64,000 bases of DNA from Burkholderia contaminans (GTDB taxonomy: Bacteria > Pseudomonadota > Gammaproteobacteria > Burkholderiales > Burkholderiaceae). Positions 44,440 through 53,292 of the stretch are shown piece by piece; position 1 is the first letter of the stretch, and each line of letters opens with the position of its first letter. The notes beneath the pieces are model-generated. The model was not told where the DNA came from. It was given only the letters and a program-made list of their open reading frames with translations, and did not search any database. The stretch lies in contig NZ_CP090641.1 in the NCBI RefSeq assembly GCF_029633825.1, positions 1 to 64,000 of the forward strand, in the 5' to 3' direction. Both the position numbers and the translations under genes were made by a program.

Positions 44440-44790
44440 ATGGGCGTGGGCATGCAGATCGCCTGCCTTGGATTCGCGGGGACCGCCGCGGTCGAAGCCG
44501 AAGCCGGCGCGCAGCTGGTGCGGCTCGAGCGGTTTCGCGCGCTGATCACCGGTTGCCATCTCACGATCGAATCGCTTGCCGCCGCCGATGGCGCACGCTG
44601 TTACGACGCGCGGCTCGACCTCGTGACGCACGACACGGCGCGCTGGCCGTTGCCGCCGTGCGTGGGCGACGACATGGACGACGTGCTGCGCCGTGTGTTC
44701 ACGCAGGCCGAACAGGTGCTGATCGCGTGCCAGGCGGCCGGTGCAAGGGTGGGGCTGCGCAACGCGGCGGCCGGCGGCGCGGTGCGATGA
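44440..44790 (+). CDS. HPF/RaiA-like ribosome-associated protein, divergent
   Basis: This 116-residue protein has the outline of the sigma-54 modulation/HPF fold: an opening strand MQIACLGF, a helix with LVRLERFRALITGCHLTIES, a strand YDARLDLVTHD, and a last helix DDVLRRVFTQAEQVLIACQ. HPF-type proteins bind the 30S subunit in dormant cells. Similarity is low and rests on pattern, so the assignment is tentative. AGGAG precedes the ATG at 44440; a longer frame from 44281 has no family-like sequence. Next to an FNR-type regulator on the opposite strand. Confidence 0.5.
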   Translation: MGVGMQIACLGFAGTAAVEAEAGAQLVRLERFRALITGCHLTIESLAAADGARCYDARLDLVTHDTARWPLPPCVGDDMDDVLRRVFTQAEQVLIACQAAGARVGLRNAAAGGAVR

Positions 44791-44829
44791 TGCATCGCGC
44801 GCTGCGCCGCCAGGTGTAACCCGGATCCG

Positions 44830-45609
44830 TCAGACCCGTGCGAGCGCTTGCGAGTCGATGATGCGCACGCGCTTGCCGCGCGTTTCGACCATCGCTTCGC
44901 GATGGAACCGCGAGAACATCCGGCTCACGGTTTCGAGCTTCATCCCGAGATAGCAGCCGATTTCCTCGCGCGTCATCCGCAGGTTGAATTCCGTCGCCGA
45001 ATAGCCGCGCGCCTCGAAGCGCGACGACAGGTTCAGCAGGAAATGCGCGACGCGTTGTTCCGCCGACATCGTGCCGAGCAGCAGCATCTGGCTCGATTCG
45101 CGGACGATCTCGCTGCTCAGCATCTGGTAGAGGAAGTGCTGCATCGGCTTGATTTCGCGGCACGCCGCTTCGAGCGCACCGAACGGGATGATGCACACGA
45201 CGCTGTCCTCGAGCGCGATCGCGTCGCAGCAATGCTGGCCGCCGCCGATGCCGTCCATACCGAGCGTTTCACCGGCAATCTGGAAGCCCGTCACATGCTC
45301 GCGGCCGTCGCGATGCATCATCACCGTCTTGAACGAACCCGCGCGCACTGCATAGATGCTATGGAACGCGTCGTCGGTGCGGAACAGCGCTTCGCCCTGG
45401 CGCACCTGCCGGGTCGTGCAGATGATCGAGTCGAGGCGGCCGTATTCGGCCGCGGTCAGGTGCGGCGGCAGGCACATCGAGCGCATCGCACATACCGAGC
45501 AGCGTGCGGCGGGATGTTTGGCGGCGTCGGCGCGCGTGACCGCGCGAAGCGGAATCGTCGGCCGAGGCGTGATGGATACGTCGGCGGCGCAGGGGGTGGC
45601 TGTTGACAT
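44830..45609 (-). CDS. FNR-type oxygen-sensing regulator
   Basis: This 259-residue protein of the Crp/Fnr family has a full FNR-type cluster: C37, C40 and C46 (CX2CX5C spacing, as in E. coli C20/C23/C29), plus C127/C128 as the fourth ligand. That predicts a 4Fe-4S cluster destroyed by oxygen. The cyclic-nucleotide-like domain is followed by an HTH (EEIGCYLGMKLETVSRMFSR) with the E..SR residues that read TTGAT half-sites. It would switch on anaerobic genes. It lies next to a single-domain response regulator and an HPF-like gene. Confidence 0.93.
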   Translation of the reverse strand: MSTATPCAADVSITPRPTIPLRAVTRADAAKHPAARCSVCAMRSMCLPPHLTAAEYGRLDSIICTTRQVRQGEALFRTDDAFHSIYAVRAGSFKTVMMHRDGREHVTGFQIAGETLGMDGIGGGQHCCDAIALEDSVVCIIPFGALEAACREIKPMQHFLYQMLSSEIVRESSQMLLLGTMSAEQRVAHFLLNLSSRFEARGYSATEFNLRMTREEIGCYLGMKLETVSRMFSRFHREAMVETRGKRVRIIDSQALARV

Positions 45610-45625
45610 GAGTCACTCCGGCTCG

Positions 45626-46030
45626 TCAGGGGCGATGCACGCGAGCGTGCACCAGGGATTCGATGACTTGGCATGCGGCGTCGAATTCGACGGTCTTGTC
45701 GAAGAAGTAGTCGGCTCCGGCCGATGCGCATGCCTCTCTGAATGCCGGCGCCGAATGATTCGTCAGCACGATCGTGACGATGCGCGGCGCGGCCTTCGAC
45801 AGCGTCCCGATCAGGTCGAGGCCGCTGCCGTCCGCCAGCCGCAGGTCGACGATCACCACGTCCGCCTGGCTGCTGCGGATATGCGCCAACGCTTCCTGGC
45901 CGTCTTCCGCCTCGCCGACGACGGCGACACCGCGGATCGCGCCGACGAGCAGCGCGATCCGCTGCCGGACGGCGGCGGCATGATCGACGAGAAACACCCG
46001 GAGCGCGGCGGGTAACTGGCTGGCATTCAT
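45626..46030 (-). CDS. Single-domain response regulator
   Basis: This 134-residue receiver domain has no output domain. It has the acidic pair near VFLVDHAAA, the phosphoryl-accepting aspartate in VDLRLADG (D62) and the lysine in YFFDKTVEF. It would pass or buffer phosphate between kinases, or act by protein contact. The first ATG (46057) adds nine residues and is also possible. It is 16 bp upstream of the FNR-type gene on the same strand, and a long dyad precedes it at 46101. Confidence 0.8.
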   Translation of the reverse strand: MNASQLPAALRVFLVDHAAAVRQRIALLVGAIRGVAVVGEAEDGQEALAHIRSSQADVVIVDLRLADGSGLDLIGTLSKAAPRIVTIVLTNHSAPAFREACASAGADYFFDKTVEFDAACQVIESLVHARVHRP

Positions 46031-46100
46031 GCCGGCAGTATCGTGTTGCGCCGCCAAAAATGAAATCGGCCGAATTGGAAGTTGATGTAGGCCGCTGCGA

Positions 46101-46128
46101 CGCGTTGTAGGGCGATTCCTACAACGCG
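46101..46128. promoter_or_regulatory. 28-bp hyphenated dyad upstream of the response regulator
   Basis: CGCGTTGTAGG (46101-46111) and its exact complement CCTACAACGCG (46118-46128) are separated by GCGATT. The size fits a LuxR/FixJ-type or other dimeric regulator. No T run follows on either side, so a terminator is less likely. Confidence 0.6.
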
Positions 46129-46198
46129 TACGGGAAATCGCCGGAGCGGCCCCGAGGTGGCGACGCCGCGAGCGCGGCAGACGGGTAGCGCTGCCGGA

Positions 46199-47134
46199 TC
46201 AGCCGGCCTGGCGCGCAGCCAGCGCATCGCGTGCCGTACGGCACGCGGCGAGATCCCACGCCGCACAGCCGACGCTCTTGAACAGCAACGGCCCGCTGCG
46301 GTCGAATGTGCCGCCCAGCACGTCGGCGAGCGACGCGACGTGCTGCCAGTCGACCTGCGCGACGATCAGGTCGCCGGCTTCGTGGCGCGCGCCGGCCGGA
46401 TCGTCGACGACCAGCCGGCTGGCGCGCACCGTGTTCGCGTCGATCTCGGCCGCGTCCGCGGTAAACGCGCCGACGCCGACCACGAGCCGGCCTTCGCGCG
46501 CGGCTTCGCGATAGACGGGCGTGCGGCTCGTCGTCAGCGTGACGACGACGTCGATCGCATCGGGAATCGCGTCGCCGTCGAGCGGCACGAGACGCGGCGC
46601 CTGCGCGCGGTGCGCGGCACAGAATGCCGCTGCGCTGTCGGCGCTCGTGCCGCGCACGTGGAGGCGCGCTTCGGGAAAGATCGCGGCGAGCGCTTCCGCA
46701 TGATTGGCCGCCTGTTTCCCGGTGCCGATCAGCAGGATGTCGCGCGGTGCGGCGCCGTGCAGCGCCTGGATGCCGAGCGCGGTGACGGCCGCCGTGCGGC
46801 GCCCGGTGACCGTCGGGCCGTCGAGCGCGAAGCGCATCTCGCCGGTGCTCGCGTCGTATGCGGTGACCTGGCCGAGGATCGTCGGCAGCCCGCGCGCGCC
46901 GTTGCCCGGGCATACGTTCACGAGCTTGTGGGTCGCGAGGTCGCGCGCGCTCGACGGCATCGACAGCATCACGCCGCCCGCCTGCAGCGGCACGACCAGG
47001 CGTTCGGGGCTGACGATCTCGCCCGCCGCATAGTCGGCGACGGCCTGCCCGAGCGTGGCGAGCAGCGCCGGATAGGCAAGCAGCGCGGCCGTGTCGGCCG
47101 CATCGAAAACGGGAATCGGGGAGAGAGCGGTCAT
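46199..47134 (-). CDS. lhpI: Delta1-pyrroline-2-carboxylate reductase, ornithine cyclodeaminase family
   Basis: This 311-residue protein of the ornithine cyclodeaminase/mu-crystallin family has the NAD(P) motif LLIGTGKQAANHAEALA at about residues 133-149. The family includes reductases of the cyclic imine Delta1-pyrroline-2-carboxylate. Here it is divergent from a GntR gene that precedes a binding protein and a trans-3-hydroxyproline dehydratase. The dehydratase product is exactly this imine, which the reductase would turn into L-proline. The ATG at 47134 was preferred over a frame 19 codons longer. The specific function rests on context. Confidence 0.8.
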   Translation of the reverse strand: MTALSPIPVFDAADTAALLAYPALLATLGQAVADYAAGEIVSPERLVVPLQAGGVMLSMPSSARDLATHKLVNVCPGNGARGLPTILGQVTAYDASTGEMRFALDGPTVTGRRTAAVTALGIQALHGAAPRDILLIGTGKQAANHAEALAAIFPEARLHVRGTSADSAAAFCAAHRAQAPRLVPLDGDAIPDAIDVVVTLTTSRTPVYREAAREGRLVVGVGAFTADAAEIDANTVRASRLVVDDPAGARHEAGDLIVAQVDWQHVASLADVLGGTFDRSGPLLFKSVGCAAWDLAACRTARDALAARQAG

Positions 47135-47397
47135 CGTGTACGTCGCATGCGTCGGTGAGCGTGGACGGCGGGCGCATGCCGCACCCGCCACAGGGCTGCC
47201 GGATACCGTGACACAGGGCAGTGTGGATCGAATCTATACCACTTGATGGCCCGCTAGCAACCCAGAAAATAAAGCGCCCCGCCGGTTTTGGTTCTAATAT
47301 CTGTCCAGAAGGGCCGCCATGGCCTCGATGCCGGCGCGCTCCGGTATAGTGCGAACCCATTCCAGATTCACGCCCGCGACCGGGCAGGAGCCAAACG

Positions 47398-48135
47398 ATG
47401 ATGTCCGCGCGTCCCGACACACTCGAAGGCGGTTTCAGGCCGCTGCAGATCTACGAGCAGGTGGCCGAGAAGATCCGCGACGAGATCCGCGCGGGGCGCT
47501 ACGCCGCCGAGTCGCGGCTGCCGTCCGAGCGCGAGCTCGCGGTGCTGTTCCAGGTCGGCCGGCCGGCCGTGCGCGAGGCGCTCGGCGCACTGCAGAACGA
47601 AGGGCTCGTGTTCACGAAGCGCAATTCGGGCACTTACGTCGTCGCGTCGCCGCTCGACGTGCTCGCGGAGCGCGGCGATGCGCACCGGGCGTCCGAGCCC
47701 GATTTCAGCCCGACGTCGACGCTCGACGTGCGGCTGATCCTGGAGCCCGCGATCGCGCGCCTCGCGGCTGCGCACGGCCGCGCCGACCCCGGCGCCGAAC
47801 GCTATCTGGCCCAGATGGAGACCATCACCGACGTCGACGATCCGCATCAGCGCGCGCTGTGGAACGAGAGCGACCGGCTGTTCCACCGCCAACTCGCGTT
47901 GATGACCGGCGACGCGCTGATCGTGAAGATCGCGGACGAAGTCGCGAAGACGATGGACCAGCCGCTGTGGAAGCGGCTGAAGGACGACGGCATCTACGAT
48001 GCGGGCCGGATCCGGCTCTACGTGTCCGAACACCGGCTGATCTACGAGGCGATCGTGTCCGGCGACGCCGATGCGGCGGCGTTCTATGTCGAGCAGCACA
48101 TCCGCCGCGTGCGGCGCGACATCACGCCGAAGTGA
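47398..48135 (+). CDS. GntR/FadR-type regulator of the hydroxyproline genes
   Basis: This 245-residue GntR regulator has an N-terminal HTH (YEQVAEKIRDEIRAGRYA; LPSERELAVLFQVGRPAVRE) and an FCD-type effector domain with histidines likely to bind a metal (DDPHQRALWNESDRLFHRQL). It sits between the divergent reductase and the transport/dehydratase genes, so it probably responds to trans-3-hydroxyproline or its product. A dyad downstream at 48150 may be its operator. Confidence 0.88.
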   Translation: MMSARPDTLEGGFRPLQIYEQVAEKIRDEIRAGRYAAESRLPSERELAVLFQVGRPAVREALGALQNEGLVFTKRNSGTYVVASPLDVLAERGDAHRASEPDFSPTSTLDVRLILEPAIARLAAAHGRADPGAERYLAQMETITDVDDPHQRALWNESDRLFHRQLALMTGDALIVKIADEVAKTMDQPLWKRLKDDGIYDAGRIRLYVSEHRLIYEAIVSGDADAAAFYVEQHIRRVRRDITPK

Positions 48136-48149
48136 CCGTGCCGGGCTCG

Positions 48150-48173
48150 TTCTGGTCTGAAAAATGACCAGAA
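48150..48173. promoter_or_regulatory. Candidate operator upstream of the binding-protein gene
   Basis: TTCTGGTC (48150-48157) and GACCAGAA (48166-48173) form a perfect 8-bp inverted repeat with an 8-bp spacer, in an AT-rich patch between the GntR gene and the substrate-binding gene. TGGTC/GACCA half-sites are usual for FadR-type regulators. Confidence 0.6.
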
Positions 48174-48256
48174 TAGAAGTTTTTATTTTGAAATTGCTTG
48201 CATGGTGACCACACGTATCCTACATTGGTTTCACACAAAACCAATCAGGAGACATC

Positions 48257-49378
48257 ATGCGACACCTCGTTACCGCGCTCTCGGTGGCCATCGCCGCCGG
48301 CGCGCTGACTTCCGCGCACGCGCAGGAAGTCGTGATGATCGGCCATTCGGCGCCGCTCACGGGCCCGCAGGCCGCGAACGGCAAGGACAATGAAAACGGC
48401 GCGCGGCTGGCCGTCGACGAACTCAACAAGGCCGGCATCAAGGTCGCCGGCAAGACCGTCACGTTCAAACTGGTCTCCGACGACGACCAGGCCGACCCGA
48501 AGGCCGGCGTGCAGGTGGCGCAGAACCTCGTCGACAAGGGCGTGGTCGCGGTGCTCGGGCCGTACAACTCGGGCGTCGCGATTCCCGCATCGCGCGTGTA
48601 CTCGACTGCCGGCGTGCCGATGCTGCCGGTCGCGTCGAACCCGGCGCTGACCAGGCAGGGCTTCAAGAACATCTTCCGGATCGGCGCGAGCGACGAGCAG
48701 CTCGGCGGCACGATGGCCACCTTCGCCGCGAAGACGCTGAACGCGAAAACCGCCGCCGTGATCGACGATCGCACCGCGTACGGGCAAGGCGTGGCGGAGC
48801 AGTTCATGAACGTCGCGAAGGCGAACGGGATCAGGATCGTCGACCAGGAATTCACGAACTCGTCGGCCACCGATTTCCTCGGCATTCTCACCAAGATCAA
48901 GGCCAGCAACCCCGACGTGATCTTCCTCGGCGGCTATGCGGCCCAGGGCGCGCCGATGGCCAAGCAGATGAAGCAGCGCGGGCTGCGCGCGAAGCTGCTC
49001 GGCGGCGACGGCATCTGCTCGGCCGACATGGGCAAGGTCGCGGGCGACGCGGCGTCGATCGTCTACTGCGCGCAGGGCGGCGTCGCGCTCGAGAAAACGG
49101 CGGCCGGCCGCGAATTCCTGAAGAAGTACCACGACACGTATCACACCGATACGCAGGTCTATGGCGTGAACTACTACGACGGGATGAAGCTGCTCGCCGA
49201 TGCGATGGTCCAGGCCGGCACGACCTCCGACAAGGCGAAGCTGATCGCGCAGCTCGCGAAGTCGAACTACACGGGCGTCGCGGGCACCTATTCGTTCGAC
49301 GCGAACGGCGACCTGAAGGGCGCGCCGACCACCGTGTACGTGATCCGCAACGGCCTGCCGGAACCGTACGCGAAGTAA
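48257..49378 (+). CDS. LivK-like substrate-binding protein
   Basis: This 373-residue periplasmic binding protein of the branched-chain amino-acid type has a signal peptide ending at SAHAQE. The mature part opens VVMIGHSAPLTGPQAANGKD and shows the DDQADPKAGVQVAQNLV and GPYNSGVAIPASRVY regions of LivK-like proteins. No permease or ATPase genes are next to it, so it must use a transporter encoded elsewhere. It sits between the GntR regulator and the dehydratase and probably binds hydroxyproline. AGGAG precedes the ATG. Confidence 0.87.
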   Translation: MRHLVTALSVAIAAGALTSAHAQEVVMIGHSAPLTGPQAANGKDNENGARLAVDELNKAGIKVAGKTVTFKLVSDDDQADPKAGVQVAQNLVDKGVVAVLGPYNSGVAIPASRVYSTAGVPMLPVASNPALTRQGFKNIFRIGASDEQLGGTMATFAAKTLNAKTAAVIDDRTAYGQGVAEQFMNVAKANGIRIVDQEFTNSSATDFLGILTKIKASNPDVIFLGGYAAQGAPMAKQMKQRGLRAKLLGGDGICSADMGKVAGDAASIVYCAQGGVALEKTAAGREFLKKYHDTYHTDTQVYGVNYYDGMKLLADAMVQAGTTSDKAKLIAQLAKSNYTGVAGTYSFDANGDLKGAPTTVYVIRNGLPEPYAK

Positions 49379-49442
49379 CGGCCAGCCAGCCATCGGACGG
49401 CGGCGCGGCCGCCGTCCTTCGTTTCAACGCTTTCGATTCCCC

Positions 49443-50450
49443 ATGAAAATTTCCCGATCCCTTTCCACCGTCGAAGTCCACACCGGCGGCGAAGCGTTCC
49501 GCATCGTCACGAGCGGGCTGCCGCGCGCGCCCGGCGACACGATCGTCCAGCGCCGCGCGTGGCTCAAGGAAAACGCCGACGAGATCCGCCGCGCGCTGAT
49601 GTTCGAACCGCGCGGCCACGCCGACATGTACGGCGGCTACCTGACCGAGCCCGTGTCGCCGAACGCGGATTTCGGCGTGATCTTCGTGCACAACGAAGGC
49701 TACAGCGACCATTGCGGGCACGGCGTGATCGCGCTGTCGACCGCGGCCGTCGAGCTCGGCTGGGTGCAGCGCACGGTACCGGAAACGCGGGTCGGCATCG
49801 ATGCGCCGTGCGGCTTCATCGAAGCGTTCGTCAAGTGGGACGGCGAGCATGCGGGACCGGTGCGCTTCGTCAACGTGCCGTCGTTCATCTGGCAGCGCGA
49901 CGTGTCGGTCGAGACGCCGTCGTTCGGCACCGTGACCGGCGACATCGCGTACGGCGGCGCGTTCTACTTCTACGTCGACGGTGCGCCGTTCGACCTGCCG
50001 GTGCGCGAAGCGGCGGTGGAAAAGCTGATCCGTTTCGGCGCGGAAGTGAAGGCCGCCGCGAACGCGAAGTACCCGGTCGTGCATCCGGAGATCCCGGAAA
50101 TCAACCATATCTACGGCACGATCATCGCGAATGCGCCGCGCCACCCGGGCTCGACGCAGGCGAACTGCTGCGTGTTCGCGGATCGCGAGGTCGACCGCTC
50201 GCCGACCGGTTCCGGCACCGGCGGCCGGGTCGCGCAGCTCTACCAGCGCGGGCTGCTCGCGGCGGGCGACACGCTCGTCAACGAATCGATCGTCGGCACG
50301 GTCTTCAAGGGGCGCGTGCTGCGCGAAACGACGGTCGGCGACATCCCGGCCGTGATTCCGGAAGTGGAAGGCAGCGCGCATATCTGCGGGTTCGCGAACT
50401 GGATCGTCGACGAGCGCGATCCGCTGACCTACGGTTTTCTCGTGCGCTGA
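49443..50450 (+). CDS. lhpH: trans-3-hydroxy-L-proline dehydratase (proline racemase family)
   Basis: This 335-residue member of the proline racemase family is a dehydratase by its active-site pair. The first catalytic cysteine is present (GYSDHCGHGV, C91). At the second position, where racemases and epimerases have cysteine, it has threonine (DRSPTGSGTGG, T255). The Cys/Thr pair is the mark of trans-3-hydroxyproline dehydratase, which makes Delta1-pyrroline-2-carboxylate. The ornithine cyclodeaminase-type reductase nearby would reduce that to L-proline. Gene position and residues agree, so the call is stronger than for most family members. Confidence 0.88.
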   Translation: MKISRSLSTVEVHTGGEAFRIVTSGLPRAPGDTIVQRRAWLKENADEIRRALMFEPRGHADMYGGYLTEPVSPNADFGVIFVHNEGYSDHCGHGVIALSTAAVELGWVQRTVPETRVGIDAPCGFIEAFVKWDGEHAGPVRFVNVPSFIWQRDVSVETPSFGTVTGDIAYGGAFYFYVDGAPFDLPVREAAVEKLIRFGAEVKAAANAKYPVVHPEIPEINHIYGTIIANAPRHPGSTQANCCVFADREVDRSPTGSGTGGRVAQLYQRGLLAAGDTLVNESIVGTVFKGRVLRETTVGDIPAVIPEVEGSAHICGFANWIVDERDPLTYGFLVR

Positions 50451-50624
50451 GTTGCCGCGCCGATCGGCTGCGCCCGGCGCGGCCGCCCGTTTGTCGTACC
50501 AGGCTTGGCGCGTCGTTCCCGTCACGGGGCGCGCGCCTTTTTTGCGTGTGAACGGCCGCTCGGCCGCCCGGTGTGTGCCGCCGCCACGCCATCGCCGTCC
50601 GGCGGCCCGCGCGAGTTTGGTACG

Positions 50625-53213
50625 ATGCACCCTTTTCAGCCGAGCTCCACCCGCGTGAATCGCCGAAACGTGTCGTCAGTGCGTGCCTTCTGTGCCAGAT
50701 GGGTCGCGCGCGCCCAACCCGTCGCGGCTGCCGCCGTCGCGCGGGTCAAGCCCCTCGCCGCCACCGCGTGGCAGCATGTCCGCCACCCGACGCGCCGCGG
50801 CGTCCTGCTCGCCGGCGCCGCCGTGCCGGCGCTGTTCGTGGTGTACGTGGTCGTGCTCATTCCGTTCACGCCGGGCATCGGCGACATCCGCAAGGCCCGC
50901 GTCGACCAGCCCGCGCAGGTGCTGTCCGCCGACGGCAAGCTGCTGGCCGAATTCAAGCCGTCGAACCGCGAATGGGTGCCGCTCAAGCAGATCTCGCCGC
51001 ACATGGTCGACGCGCTGATCGCGACCGAGGATCACCGCTTCTACGAGCACCACGGCCTCGACTGGAAGCGCACGGCATCGGCCGCGCTCCATACGTTCTC
51101 GGGCAGCCGCCAGGGCGGCTCGACGATCACGCAGCAGCTCGCGCGCAACCTGTATCCGGACGAGATCGGCCGTGCGCCGACGCTCACGCGCAAGGTGAAG
51201 GAGGCGATCACCGCGCTGAAGATCGAGGCGGTCTACAGCAAGGACCAGATCCTCGAGACTTACCTCAACACGGTGCCGTTCCTGTACAACGCGTACGGCG
51301 TCGAGATGGCCGCGCGTACCTATTTCGACAAGTCGGCCGACGAGCTCGACGTGCTCGACAGCGCGACGCTGGTCGGGATGCTGAAGGGCAACAGTTACTA
51401 CAACCCGGTGCTGAACCCCGAGCGTGCGCTGCAGCGGCGCAATACGGTGCTCGGCCAGATGGTGAAGTACGGCAAGCTGTCGCCCGCGCAGTTCGCGCAG
51501 TTGCAGCGCCGGCCGCTGCGGGTCGATTTCGAGCGCCAGAAGGAGCCGCCGGGGCCGGCGCCGCACTTCGCGCAGCAGTTGCGCAAATGGCTGATCGCGT
51601 GGGCCGACCGCAACGACTACAACATCTACTCGGACGGGCTGATCGTGCGCACGACGATCGACTCGCGCCTGCAGCAGATGGCGACGCAGGCGCTCACGCT
51701 GCAGGGCAACCAGTTGCAGGGCATCGCGAACAGCGCGTGGAGCGGCCGCGACGGCTGCGGCACCGACAATGAGGTGTTCCGCACCTTCATGCGCGAGTCG
51801 CCCGAGTACAAGGCCGCGCAGGATGCCGGCAAGGACGACGCGGCCGCGATGAAGCTGCTCGCGGCCGACCGCGGTTTCATGCGCGCACTGTGCAAGACGA
51901 AGACCGACGTGCAGGCCGGCTTCCTCGCGATCGATCCGCGCGACGGGCAGATCCGTGCGTGGGTCGGCAGCCGCGACTTCACCAACGAGCCGTTCGACCA
52001 CGTCGCGCAGGCGCGGCGCCAGCCGGGCTCGACGTTCAAGCCGTTCGTCTATGGCGTCGCGTTCGCGAACGGGATGAAGCCGGACGACACCTTCATCGAC
52101 CAGCCGGTCGAGATTCCGCTGAAGGGCGGCGAGATCTGGCGGCCGAACGACGACGTGCCGCCCACCGGCAAACCGATGACGCTGCGCGACGCGGTCGCGC
52201 TGTCGCGCAACCGGATCACCGCGCAGGTGATGGAGAAGGTCGGGCCGGCTGCCGTGGCCAGGCTCGCACGCGACATGGGCGTGCGCGAAAGCCCGCTCGA
52301 ACGCGTGCCGTCGCTGGCGCTCGGCACGAGCCCGGTCACGCTGAAGGAGATGGTCGCGTCGTACGCGACGATCGCAAACGGCGGCCTGTACGTCGAGCCG
52401 CAGATGGTCACGCGCATCGAGAACCGCCAGGGCGACGTCCTCGCCGAATACGCGCCGGCACCGCCCGAGCGCGCGCTCGACGCCGAAACCGACAAGACGC
52501 TGCTCAGCGTGATGCGCGACGTCGTGACGCGCGGCACGGGCGGCAGCATCCGCACGCGCTTCGGGATCCGGGGTGACGTGGCCGGCAAGACGGGCACGAC
52601 GCAGGACAACGCGGACGGCTGGTTCATCCTGATGCAGCCCGGCCTCGTCGCCGGTGCGTGGGTCGGGTTCGACGACGGCCGCGTGACGTTGCGCAGCGAC
52701 TACTGGGGGCAGGGCGCGCACAGTGCGCTGCCGATCGTCGGCGATTTCTTCCAGCGTGCGCAGCGCGCCCGGATCGTCGACACGAAGGCGAAATTCGATA
52801 CCGAGCCGTCGCCCGGCTGGTTCGCGTCGCTGCGCGAGCGCGTGACGGATCTGGTCGACACGTGGTTCCCGCCCGAGGCGAAGAAGGCCCCCGCACCGGT
52901 CAGGACGCAGCGGGTGGAGCGTGCGCCCGACGCTGATACGGGCGCGGCGTCGGCCGCATCAGCCGCATCGGCACCCGAAGCGGCATCGGGCGGCATCGTC
53001 GAGGAATGGGTGCCGGCGTCCGAAGTGGCCGCGTCGGCCGCCGCGCTGTCGGCGGGCGCATCGCAGTCGCAACCCGCGCAGCTGCCGGCGGGGGCGAGTG
53101 CGGCGGGCGGAAGCAGCACGGGCCTCGGCGCCGCACCGGCTGCCGCCCCTTCGGCTGCACCGCCCCCCGCGCCGGTGCAGGCCGCGCCCGACGCGCCCGG
53201 CGCTTCGCAGTAG
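50625..53213 (+). CDS. Class A penicillin-binding protein, PBP1A type
   Basis: This 862-residue bifunctional peptidoglycan synthase has one N-terminal membrane span (about 60-80). The glycosyltransferase domain holds the catalytic glutamate E135 (ATEDHRFYEHHG) and GGSTITQQLARN. The transpeptidase domain has S469-T-F-K472 (SxxK), SRN (SxN) and K655-T-G. The C-terminal 110 residues after KKAPAPV are almost all Ala, Pro, Ser and Gln, an unusual disordered tail. It builds and cross-links the cell wall. The ATG at 50625 gives the expected N terminus. Confidence 0.92.
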   Translation: MHPFQPSSTRVNRRNVSSVRAFCARWVARAQPVAAAAVARVKPLAATAWQHVRHPTRRGVLLAGAAVPALFVVYVVVLIPFTPGIGDIRKARVDQPAQVLSADGKLLAEFKPSNREWVPLKQISPHMVDALIATEDHRFYEHHGLDWKRTASAALHTFSGSRQGGSTITQQLARNLYPDEIGRAPTLTRKVKEAITALKIEAVYSKDQILETYLNTVPFLYNAYGVEMAARTYFDKSADELDVLDSATLVGMLKGNSYYNPVLNPERALQRRNTVLGQMVKYGKLSPAQFAQLQRRPLRVDFERQKEPPGPAPHFAQQLRKWLIAWADRNDYNIYSDGLIVRTTIDSRLQQMATQALTLQGNQLQGIANSAWSGRDGCGTDNEVFRTFMRESPEYKAAQDAGKDDAAAMKLLAADRGFMRALCKTKTDVQAGFLAIDPRDGQIRAWVGSRDFTNEPFDHVAQARRQPGSTFKPFVYGVAFANGMKPDDTFIDQPVEIPLKGGEIWRPNDDVPPTGKPMTLRDAVALSRNRITAQVMEKVGPAAVARLARDMGVRESPLERVPSLALGTSPVTLKEMVASYATIANGGLYVEPQMVTRIENRQGDVLAEYAPAPPERALDAETDKTLLSVMRDVVTRGTGGSIRTRFGIRGDVAGKTGTTQDNADGWFILMQPGLVAGAWVGFDDGRVTLRSDYWGQGAHSALPIVGDFFQRAQRARIVDTKAKFDTEPSPGWFASLRERVTDLVDTWFPPEAKKAPAPVRTQRVERAPDADTGAASAASAASAPEAASGGIVEEWVPASEVAASAAALSAGASQSQPAQLPAGASAAGGSSTGLGAAPAAAPSAAPPPAPVQAAPDAPGASQ

Positions 53214-53292
53214 CGGAGCCGTTCAGAATTCGCGCGATGCTGCCGTAATCATGTTGTCATGACAGCTCGCGCGGTCGCTCCGCGCCGCCCCG

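Noticed and set aside
46101..46128. The dyad upstream of the response regulator as a terminator.
   Set aside because: No T run follows on either strand and it lies upstream of a gene start.
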